This document shows positions 25,783 to 36,100 of a stretch of DNA of 64,000 nt, one piece after another (position 1 is the first letter of the stretch; every line of letters begins with the position of its first letter). Position numbers and translations under genes: made by a program. The stretch lies in contig NC_088300.1 of the NCBI RefSeq assembly GCF_032854445.1, positions 70,468,984 through 70,532,983 of the forward strand. Reading direction: 5' to 3'. The notes beneath the pieces are model-generated. The model worked only from the letters and a program-made list of their open reading frames with translations. It made no database searches and was not told the DNA's origin. Source of the stretch: Liolophura sinensis (taxonomy: Eukaryota; Mollusca; Polyplacophora; Chitonida; Chitonidae).

Positions 25783-26509
25783 ATTGCAGTTTGACATCAA
25801 TCAAATGAACAAGTCAAAATCGCTCCCAATTTTTTGTGGACGGTATTTGTTGGACGATCAGAATATAGACAAATGCTTACCCGCATATACGGCTGTATAC
25901 CGGTAGCCGTGTCCTTTCAGGAAACGGACAAGGTAAAGGTACATCTATTGCCGCTTTGGAAATACTTCGTAGTGCTAACCACCTGCACAAGAACACAGAA
26001 ATCGACAGGCACAAATCGACATCACTCGAGTACGAATAGTTTAACGTAAAATATAACAGAACCACACACATTTGCTGAAATCACGGAGAACAGTCCGTGG
26101 TCATTTTACTAAAAAAAAAAAAAATGATAAACTTAACAATGGGGATGATATATGAAGGAGATCATATGAAATAACTTATTAGCACATGCACTATACATTT
26201 TGTTGGATGAAGATCGATGAAAAGAATGTACATGTCAGTAAATCGAAACGTCTTTGCACTTGTCAGTGCCAGCACTGTTAGTGCCTGCAACCTTACACGA
26301 AAGGTCCATGCATAGGTCCTTTGATTATGCCAGTGCTCACATAGCACTCAAAAGTAATCACATTCCTAACGGTTCTGTCCGTGAACATGTTTAGCACTCT
26401 ACAGTGTAACTTTTCTAGTATTCAACACGAGCACTTAACACTGTTAAAATAACAAGGTTAGATGGTTTGACGTTGATAAAATGTTCAGATGTTTGCCATC
26501 TCAGATCCT

Positions 26510-27124
26510 TCACTTCTTCTTTGGCGCGGCTTTTGTCTTCTTTGGCTTGGCTTTGGCGGCTTTTTTGGCGGGCGACTTGGCTTTCTTGGGCTTTGGTTTT
26601 GCTACTTTCTTCTCCACCTTGGGCTTGGCGCTCACCTTCTTCGTCTTCTTCACTTTCTTCTCTCCCTCCTTCTTTGCTTTCTTCGCTGGAGATTTCTTGA
26701 CTTTCTTGACCACTTTCTTGGTCTTTGGTTTGATTCCAGTCGGTTTCTTCAGTTTCTTTGGTTTTTCACTCTTCTGTTGTCCCAGGCGAAATGACCCAGA
26801 TGCACCTGTACCTTTGGCTTGTTTCAGGGTTAGGTTCTTCACTCCAGCTTTCAGGGACATCTTCAGATGGCTGTTCACAATTTTCTCATCTTTCCCAACA
26901 TTGTAATTTGCCATAATGTACTTGAGAATTTTCTGTCGGGAAGCGCCCCCACGTTCCTTCAGTGAAACTATTGCATCGCGGATCATCTCGCTGTATTTTG
27001 GGTGGTTTGCTGGTTTCTTGGGCTTGGAAACCTTCTTCTTGGCTGGGCTTTTGGCGGCCTTAGCGGGCTTTGAAGGTGCCACAGCCTCTGCTGGTGCATC
27101 CACAGCGACAGGTGCATCAGACAT
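26510..27124 (-). CDS. H1: Linker histone H1, intronless
   Basis: An uninterrupted 204-aa frame from ATG (27124) to TGA. The N-terminal tail is Ala/Pro/Lys-rich. The globular winged-helix H15 domain spans about residues 38-115, with HPKYSEMIRDAIVSLKERGG and RQKILKYIM as its recognisable helices. The long C-terminal tail is dominated by Lys, Ala and Pro with repeated SPAKK-type motifs, ending in three Lys. H1 binds linker DNA at the nucleosome dyad and compacts chromatin. The gene stands alone: no core histones are present within this window. I see no canonical histone 3' hairpin just downstream of the stop (26400-26509), which would fit a polyadenylated, replication-independent H1 variant; that is inference. 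A TATAAA on the minus strand lies at 27322-27327, about 200 bp upstream. The large plus-strand frames opposite this gene are antisense shadows. Confidence 0.95.
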   Translation of the reverse strand: MSDAPVAVDAPAEAVAPSKPAKAAKSPAKKKVSKPKKPANHPKYSEMIRDAIVSLKERGGASRQKILKYIMANYNVGKDEKIVNSHLKMSLKAGVKNLTLKQAKGTGASGSFRLGQQKSEKPKKLKKPTGIKPKTKKVVKKVKKSPAKKAKKEGEKKVKKTKKVSAKPKVEKKVAKPKPKKAKSPAKKAAKAKPKKTKAAPKKK

Positions 27125-30100
27125 CGTGTAGCTGTGTGTTACCTTCGGACGAACGTGCTCTAACCCCGTCTGACTGTCAGCTGAATGTAGTCAATACACC
27201 GTCTCAGGTCGACGTGAACTAAATAGTTAGAGCGCGGACCTCGTCGAAAGCACCCGGGAGAGACGAGCACTCGCGTCTGACAGTTCTTCCTTATGTGCTT
27301 TCTACCTGTTTTCATACCCAGTTTATAAGCATTTCCTAATAATGTCGATACTGCTTTCTATGCTCTATGCATTCTTGACATATCAGAGTAGTATATTTCA
27401 AAAGGATTTAAGATATTTCTCTGTCTTAGGAGTAAAAAACAAGCAATAAGCGCCTAGGTACCATCCCGTTGAAAGTATCGGGCTCGCTTTGTTTTGCAAT
27501 AAACAATGCTTTGACGCTCTTGTTTTGTCTTCAGTTTTGCCAGGTGATAGAATGATAATGTAATGATGTCTTTGTAACACCAAAAATATGACCAGCAATG
27601 TACAAATCTAGTTAGAACCAGTCAAACAGGCCAACGGTAACACAGTCTAATCTTTCACTCCGCCATCTTTGTTTGACATTTGCTATCATAGGTTAGAAAA
27701 ATTTTCTGAAAGTGCTTTTTACACATAGTTTTATTTATTTATGAGAGTACCAATGCAAAGATCGTGAAAATATGACTTAGAGGGACTAATCACATGACTT
27801 ATCTCGTCCCAGTAAGTTTAATTTCCGTCCATCAAAAACACACCCATATTAAGGCTTATGACGAGATCTGCGTATTTCTGGTCTTGGTGGTACTAATAGG
27901 CTATCAAATTAAACACACAAAAAGAACTGTTTTGTCTGGTTTTGGGCTATGTTTAAATTCGTTTGAAGATATTTTAAATGTATTATGCTCACAGGATAGT
28001 CAGTATGTTGTATTATTCCCCAAATTCACGCGAAGTAAACGAACATAGCCATTTCGTTCTGCCTTCCTTGGCTACACATAAGGCCATGTCTAACAGCCAT
28101 TCAAAAATACCACATCACGGTTTCACAAATTCTTCAGTTTAACACATGAAGTGGAAATATTTACTACAAACAGAATTTTTCAATAATTTTAATGTTTTAT
28201 TATTTGTATATAACAGACAAAAATATCATGACACAACATCATTTTACGCCATGCATATATATGTCTATTGTGTGAATACAGACAAAGATATAGCCTTTAT
28301 CAGTGAAGGCCGTTCACTGAATGAGCCATATTTCCAGTTTTGAATGATGCAATTTTGGTTCTTAAATATCAAATATCAACTACATTATATAAGATATGAT
28401 GTATCTTGTTGGTATATGTAAATGTCACATTTTTAAATTTCCATATTGCCCTGTAACACTATTGTTTATAACGTTACATTTTTTTATCATATTTGCATTC
28501 AGTAGAAGCGAACTCTTAATACTTCAAAACTATCATGAGAACACGACTTTGAAGTTTACGTACGCAATACTTTTTATAATCAAACACCTGTGACGTATAT
28601 ATACATTATAATTTTAAGTAAATAATTAAGTAACAAACAATGTTGAAAATAAAACATTTTTTATTATTATTTTTTTTAATAAAGGAGACATAGTAGCCAT
28701 TATGTATCTTATATTATTATATTATATTATGTCTTATTATTATGGGCAAACTTCATAAATAAAGCATTTAATTATTGCTATACATTATGTCAGTCGATTA
28801 ACCAACCAATCGATAAATCAACCAGTTAAACAAGAGTACCAACACATGCATGTATGAACCAGACTGGTTGCTTGCGATTTATAATCCCCAGCTTTCGTAT
28901 GGGTTCAGATCTATAACAGCTTTAGACTGCATATATATACTGTATCGCATTGGCCGGAAAACAAGGCCGTAAATGCATCCGTGTTCATTTTTATCAACGT
29001 GTACGTATATGTACACACACACACACAAAGGAGTGTACATGTACGTGCATGAATATGACATGTGGGTATGTAAGAGCATATTTATCTAGCTCCCAAGTTC
29101 GAATCTGGAATAAACTAGCCTAACCGTATATCTACACGTCAAACTCCATGTGTTATATATACATTCTGTCTGGGCTAATGCTGACCGAGTTGTGTGCGCG
29201 AACGCCATAGCTACAGGGCATTATGTAGCCCTAGCTTGATTAGTGAGGTTGTAGGTTCGAATCCAACTTACGCCGCAGACTGGATTGTCGCGTAATTGAC
29301 GTATATACATAGGTTTAACCATGTATAAAGGGTGATTTAATAATCAATTATTATTTTTACATTTATTGAAAATCATCATATTTGTGGAAAATGTGGGACA
29401 ATGTTGACAATTGATGACATGTTTACATGCTCGGAACGCCTTGAAAAATACGATATCAGGAAAAATCAAGATCGGACAAAAAAAGGGAGATTTTCAGTTT
29501 TATCTTCATTCCATGTCTTATATATGTTATTGTCGGCTCGCTTGTAAAAAATAAAATTGGTGTCGCCTTAGCCTTTTCGTCCCTGTACAAAAAATAATTA
29601 CACACACTTTCCGAGCTACATTTATTCATCACGTGCAAGCTTGCAAGTTTCTTTACAGTGAGGTCACGTAGCTTAATTTACGCAATATAGTGCAATTGGA
29701 CAGACGTTCAATGATATTAGCCTGTAAAACTATTTATTTTAGTAAAAATGAATGTGTTAAAATAGAAAAATTGCCCCAAATGGATAGACAGTGGTAAAGG
29801 AATGTAGCAATGGATAGCCCCAGTGTTCGTATAATGGCGTGTGCACGTCTAGACTGAGTCTCCTTTTGAAAGTTAATGAAGCAAAGTCGCCCCCAAAAAC
29901 GAAGGTTTGTGAATTGATTGTTTTGAACAGTCATCATTATGTTGTAAATATAAGGACAAACTTCAAGTTACAAGATGGTATAGATGTACTATTTGAATCT
30001 CAAATTACCGACAGCGCTGATGACAAATGGACATGCACCGTCCGTTTTCGGCATGCATCTAAATAACGCAAAAAAAAAGCCTTAATTGCATCTTGTCAAG

Positions 30101-30354
30101 TCCAAGGTTTCTTATATAGCTGCAGAAAAACAATCCGATTTATATGCATGTGTGCTGCAGTAAGAACTATAACTTCACATCTGTGACCTATATATGTTGG
30201 AATGTATATATGCATGTCAAAAGAATTTTGCACCTCCAGTCCATGCATTTCGATTGAGGAGACCCGTATAAATGGGACAACACATACAGACCTCCAGCAT
30301 CTTCCAGAGTTAAATGTGGCCAGTTAATAAAAAACATATTTTTCAAAGTTTTTT

Positions 30355-30545
30355 TTTAAATGGGCAGAGCCTGGGTGAAACCCACGAACATCCACAGGTT
30401 ACGGGTAGACTTTCCTTATGTAGGGCCGAAGAAGAGGCCAACATGATGAGCTGGACTTAATCGCAGAGCAACCGCGTTGGTTTGAGGCTTCTGGGTCATT
30501 GCGTCGCGCTGTCACACTGACCACATCGGCCCCGGAGGCCCCACG
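30355..30545 (-). mobile_element. SINE-A head-side fragment, minus orientation
   Basis: GGGCAGAGCCTGGGTGAAACC, CATCCACAGGTTACGG, GAGCTGGACTTAATCGCAGA, GGGTCATTGCGTCGCGC and CGGCCCCGGAGGCCCCACG. The A/T tail side is missing. Confidence 0.83.
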
Positions 30546-31254
30546 TGGTTTGAAGTGTAACCATCGCGGTATAGACACATAGTGTAGACCGAACAGGTGT
30601 GATTTTAATTTTTGTTACACCCGATTTACAACTCAGTATAAGTAGCACGTCAGCATATATACAGTTTTAAACTAAACAAGGCATCCTTGTCACAAGGCCC
30701 AAATTAAGGATACTTATGAACATGGATAACTGTGTACCAAGGAGACGTTTATCAGCAACAATGGCAGTCATGACATATATATATACAGGCGCTGCAAAAC
30801 AGGACACAAAAATTCAACCTCTCAGAACCCCCCTTTTTTTTTCTTGGCTGAAGGACATCGTGCTATGATGCTAACGCAAGGAAAAAGCCATTTACGCTTA
30901 TGATTTTATTGATTTTAAATGAGAAGTTTTAGTAATTGGGTGTATTTTACCAGTAGAGGAGGGTACCACTTTTATTCAGCTTTATAATTTTGACTGCAGA
31001 CCAAACTGCTTTGTAAAGCCATATACTAACAATGCGTGGAGACCAGAATGCTGTGAGTGTAAAAACAAAACGTAAATGCCTGCAGCCGGGATCGAACGCT
31101 TTTCCTGAATCATTAGATCTATCAGTCAACGGTACTCATTTATGATAATCTTGTGAATACATATTTAACATATAGCACAATCATGCACCTAAAGCCCCCC
31201 CCCCCCACCTTTTTTTAAAATATAAATATTCATTGTCATCATTTAACCCTAAGA

Positions 31255-31411
31255 ATGTACCATGACGAAAAAACGTTTCGTGGCATTCTCCACGCCCTGG
31301 GATTGTTCATCTTGACTCGTACATTTCTGGGGCCTTTGGCGGCATTGGGTCCTCGAAACCAGATCGGTCTAGCAAAGTTGAGCGCAGTGCAGAAAGTATT
31401 AGTTCGACAGG
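31255..31411 (+). other. Candidate non-coding first exon of XPNPEP1
   Basis: This stretch is richer in CpG than its surroundings. It follows an A/T-rich TATA-like tract near 31217-31230 and ends in GACAG followed by GTGATT, a usable 5' splice site at 31412. It could splice to the acceptor at 33101-33102 before the XPNPEP1 start codon. Nothing in the sequence proves transcription. It also holds a chance 65-codon frame that matches no family I know. An alternative donor, GTAAGT, lies near 31682. Confidence 0.2.
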
Positions 31412-32107
31412 TGATTTTGGAGCTTATGTGTGGTCACTTCAGTTTAGTCTAGATGGCCTAGGAGCCATCTGTTTCGTTCATGTGTTGGTGTCTAAGTTTT
31501 ACTGTGAAGTGGATCTAAGTTGTGTTTGTGTGCCATTATCTTGTGGCCTTCATTAACCTAATCTCAGTACGTTCAGCTGCACAAGTCTTGTGAAATTGTG
31601 GAGACAAAACGAGTTGTTAGAGATGTTGCTAGACATGTAATTGGTAAATGGTTTACGATTCAGCCATGCATGGTCACCAGCCGTAAGTAATGCCTTCCAT
31701 GGTGTAAGCTGGGCTGGGTTTTCAATGATGATGTTTTTTGTTTTGTTTTTTTCCTCAAACAGGTTGAACAATTTTAGAAAAAAAATTAAATACCAGTACT
31801 TGTTTGAGGAGAAGTGCAGAAGCATTTCAGATATGTGGCACTAAGGCCAATTAAGGCTCAGAAAAATGGCTGCTCTCTAGAATGAAGGGGATGGGGGTAG
31901 GGGGAGAAGGAAGGAGGTGTTGCATCAACCAGCCACCACCCTCTTTCATGGGTCGATGTCCTCCGTTCATCTGTGTGAACATCATATTTTTGGAGTTCAG
32001 ACCAAGATCTGGCCACATGTAGGCCCATATGTAGGCCTACAGCCTTTTATTTTCAGATTTCTGTGACAGGATACAAGATGTGTCAACGAGTGTGTTTTGT
32101 ACACCAG

Positions 32108-32314
32108 GCCTCAGGATCATGAAGCAAATCTTAGATTTAAGTCAAAAATTCGAATAACATTGTTGTTTCTTAATTTATAAGGTCCAAATTATGCTTGAGG
32201 GCGAAAATTCTGGGTAAGTTATTGTCCAACAATTTTCAGCTAAAATAGCATAAAGGAACAAGTTTAATGCTTGAAATTTTGACTTGTCTAATATTGCTTC
32301 GTAATCCTGGGGCC
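32108..32314 (+). mobile_element. MITE with GGCCCC-type terminal inverted repeats (copy 2)
   Basis: The left end is GGCCTCAGGATCATGAAGC and the right end GCTTCGTAATCCTGGGGCC. The interior holds AACATTGTTGTTTCTTAATT and GGGTAAGTTATTGTCCAACA. It lies about 0.8 kb upstream of the XPNPEP1 start codon. Confidence 0.88.
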
Positions 32315-33102
32315 AATGACATGTAGGCTGATAATGGCAATTTTGTTAGGTAGTGAAAACTCTAATGTGTTACTCAAATAAAGCTGTGCGTATAATGACT
32401 GTGTTTGTCCATAAGGTATATGTACAGACATAAGACATCAAAACCAGCCAGGGAGTGGATGGATAGATGGATTATGTTTAGAGAGGGCATGGAGGTACAC
32501 CCAGTAAAGGAACTGATGCTCTGATTACTATATTTCTATGTTCATTATGAACATACAGGTAGCACTGTGTATCTTTACCTGTATTTAATGAGGAAATTTA
32601 TATATAATGTGGATACCACATAAAAATAATCAGTTAAGCAGATAAAAAGGATCACTATGCTAAAGTACTTTGGCTCTGTACATGTATGTAATAAACCTGA
32701 TCAGTACATCTTTATGAACCAGGAAGTTGTGTGAAAGTAGCACAAAATTTGATCACATTAGTAGCAGTAAATTATTACAAAGATCAGATTTAATTAGATT
32801 TGTTTTTATGAGAAAGGGCATTAAGTTAAAACAGATGTATGGTATGTCAGCATTACTTCATTTAAGAAGGTCTATGGAACATACAAGAACCCAGAGAACA
32901 TGGGTGTTGAAAGCAGCTTATAGTTTGTCTGTAAGCTGTGCATTTTTAGGACGGGCAAACTTTGTTACACATAATCCGATATTAATACAAACACAGCAGG
33001 TTTTAAAGATCCCTGGAACAGCAAGCTTAAGATGCTACAGTCTCCACTGACTGCATTTGTCCTGTATCAGTGAGTACAGCTCATAGTTTTATTGTACTTC
33101 AG

Positions 33103-33125
33103 GCAGGAGAAGGACAACTTTCAAG
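33103..33125 (+). other. XPNPEP1: 5' UTR part of XPNPEP1 exon carrying the start codon
   Basis: A T-rich tract ending TTGTACTTCAG (AG at 33101-33102) looks like a 3' splice site 23 nt before the ATG. This suggests that the exon with the start codon is preceded by a non-coding exon upstream. The position of that upstream exon is not certain. This is inferred from the splice signal only. Confidence 0.4.
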
Positions 33126-36100
33126 ATGGCAGCTAAGACGACGAATCTGCTGATGAAACTACGCAGCCTGATGAAGAATCACAGCTACGTCTCTGAGCCT
33201 CTACACGCTTATATAATACCTACTGGCGATGCACATCAGGTGAACAGTTCTCTCTTCAAATGTTATTATAATGGCTTTGTTTTGTCTCTGACTGTACGTG
33301 GGAAGGTCTGCCAGCAACCTGTGGATGGTCGTGGGTTTTCACTAGGCTCTGCTCGGTTTCCTCCCACCATAATGCTGGTCGCCGTCGTACAAGTGAAATA
33401 TTCTTGAGTACAGTGTAAAACACCAATCAGATAAATAAATCTTTAACATATACAGTTGCAGAGAGTGTCCACATTTCTGATAAAACAGATGAATTTTCAA
33501 TTTTATCTTTCATGCTCTCCTCTGCCCATAATAAAAAAAAAATTCAGTGTGGCCTACCAGGCTATATCTGAGGATATGAATTTAGTGGTTGAAATCATTT
33601 GTCCTTTGTGAAAGTACTTTTCATTATAACATTTCTTCATGTTTTTAGAGTGAATATGTTGCACCTTGTGATTGTCGGAGAGAATTCATTACTGGCTTCA
33701 CAGGTTCGGCAGGTAGGTTCAGCAAGTGATACATACAAATAATTTCATCTTACAGCAAGGTAAGAAAGTGATACATTAATGGTAATCGTTATTAAATTGG
33801 AATGACACTTTGCTGGGGAAGTGCTGATTCTAGTGCTGAAATTTAGCTTAGACCACAGCGCATCCCGACTGACATCAAGGATCGCCAAATCAGGCAACAG
33901 ATTGCCAGCAATACATGTCAACCGTCCAACCTGTAGACGGCCGTTGACATAGACGGTAGTTGACTGGCAAATATTATAACTTATTTACTTAACCACTTCC
34001 TAAATAATATCCACAAAACTGGCAGTGTATTGCTGGGAATATTTACATTTGAGACATGTTATTTGAGACTTTCTCATTTTTATTGGTGTTAATATTTTTT
34101 GCTTAAAAAAATATAAACTGTGAAAGGATTGTGAATCTGAAAATGCATAATTTGGGTTGGCTCGCATCTCATACAGTTAACAGTGAAGAAGTGTTTTCAC
34201 TGCAACCACCGACCTCTGAGCAGTATGAAGACTTCAGAGTTGAACCCAGTTGTCACAGCGTCCTGAGCAGCTGTAAAGTCATGTGTTTTTTCCAGCACCT
34301 GGGAAAGGGCTGTAGGTTACTCCAGGCACTCAGGTCTCTTGCAACCAAATTCTTGAGAATGGCTATGTAAGCACCAGTCTAGTAAATCAGTAATTTTGAG
34401 TAAGTACTTGTCAGGAGGCTGTTGTTTCACAGATTCCTTCATCCATTAACCTGTATGTGTTCTAATCATGAGAATTACTTCTCTGAATGCATTAATATTC
34501 AAGTAATACATACTGGCCCCAGTGACTTAGATGGTAGAGCGTCGGGGATGTTAGATCTAGGGTCAATCCAGTGGAAATCTGTCAACAGGGAGGCACATTA
34601 CACGTACGTGCACTCTACGGACTCCTTCGTCATCATATGACTGAAAAACTTAAGAACAACATTACAACATAAGTGCTCGCTCATTCACTCAAATAACATG
34701 TTGTTGTTGTAGGTACTGCTATCGTGACAGAAAAGGCAGCGGCATTGTGGACAGATGGACGATATTATCTGCAGGCAGAGAAACAGATGGATGAAAACTG
34801 GAAACTTATGAAAGACGGTAAAAGGAAAATTAGCCATAGTACTTATATTCTAATCCAATGTAGGTATATATCTGATTGGTCAGCTGGAAGAAATTGCAGC
34901 CATGAAACTAGCATTGTCAGACGCAACTTACAAACAAATGAGCTGAGCACAAATGCTATGAGCGATGTGAGGTCTTCCTGCGGTAACCTCATAGCGCCCA
35001 CAAACATCGAAAGGGGAAAAGGACTACAACATAACGTAAAGAAAGGGCACAGTGTTGCCACACTAAGTAGTTGTTGGCTTGACATGACAGACAGTTAGCA
35101 TGTCCTAAATCGTACAAAAGCTCCATCTAAAGCAGCATATTTTAATGTTATCAGGCCCCAGGATCACAAAGTTGTCCTAGACTTAAATCGGACTTTGTCT
35201 TCCAAACAGTTTATTTTGCTAAAACTGTAACTTATCTCAGTAATAGAATACCAGAAGTTCAGATGAAGTCTGACTTAAGTTAAGGCAGAAGTTTTGCTTA
35301 ATTTGATTACAATGGGAATAACCCTGTTGTATTAGCTGAATTGCAGATGTTAATGGAGGTTTTTACTGTTACAAATATCTTTTACAGGCCATGTGCTAAT
35401 GCAGTTTGCAACAGTATAACTAACTTTATTGTTAGCAATTCAGAAAATACAGGAAGGTTAGCCCCTAATGACAGTCACACAGACAGTCATTAGATATGAA
35501 TTACAGATATTAATGTAATTGATAATCTTATTCATATGGTGTAATTTACTTTTTTTTAATTCCGTTTCTGTATAGTAATCCTCGCAGATCTGGTTTGACT
35601 GTATTACAGTGGAGACAGAAAATCCTAGCATTTGCTGAAATCAGATCATAGATCCAGGATATCTCCATCTGAACACCCACTCTTTAGGCACTGAAATACT
35701 GCTAATGTTGCTCTGAGCACTTTACCATTCATTAATACATACCTGCGTTTTCTCCCTTTATACAGGGTTACCTGATACTCCTTCCCAAGGGGACTGGCTG
35801 ATTAAGGTATGGCACATGTCCTCCACCTCAAACTTCAGTTTAATATAAGATTATTTATCTTCACTTAGTTATATTCAGAGGTTCTATTTTTATTTATTTA
35901 TTTATTTGATTGGAGTTTCACTTATATGACTGCGACCAGAATTATGGTGGGAGAAAACCCACAACCATCCGCAGGTTGCTGGCAGACCTTCCCACGTATG
36001 GGCGGAGAGGAAGCCAGCCTGAGCTGGACTTGAACTCACAGCAACCACAGAGGTTCTGTAAGGCTCAGTCTAATGTTTATTCATTGAATGGTCAGATTAC

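Larger units (their letters stand above)
23295..26509. other. Intergenic region between the PWWP2 5' end and the H1 3' end
   Basis: It should hold the PWWP2 promoter next to 23294; no TATA box is evident close to the start. It also holds a SINE-A (25548), a G-rich tract (24621), a poly-A run near 26110 and two plus-strand frames (24069-24287, 25108-25494) that I do not accept as genes. Confidence 0.6.
27125..33102. other. Intergenic region between H1 and XPNPEP1
   Basis: It should hold both promoters. A very AT-rich stretch runs 28140-28800. A box B-like GTAGGTTCGAATCC near 29250 looks like a tRNA-derived SINE remnant, because I find no matching box A or cloverleaf. A SINE-A head fragment (30355) and a MITE (32108) are also present. 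No supported coding sequence. Confidence 0.6.

Noticed and set aside
26481-26906. Phe/Leu-rich plus-strand frames resembling membrane proteins
   Set aside because: They are the reverse complement of the Lys-rich H1 tail; Lys codons read as Phe/Leu on the other strand.
29205-29280. Possible tRNA gene (GTAGGTTCGAATCC)
   Set aside because: Only a box B-like segment is present; no box A at the right distance and no cloverleaf. Better read as a SINE head remnant.
29839-30066. 75-codon plus-strand frame ending in a stop
   Set aside because: Looks mildly protein-like (charged second half) but has no recognised family, no upstream exon and a weak start; not supportable as a gene.
34724-35098. 124-codon plus-strand frame
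   Set aside because: It is XPNPEP1 exon 3 read through its donor into intron 3; only 34713-34817 is exon.
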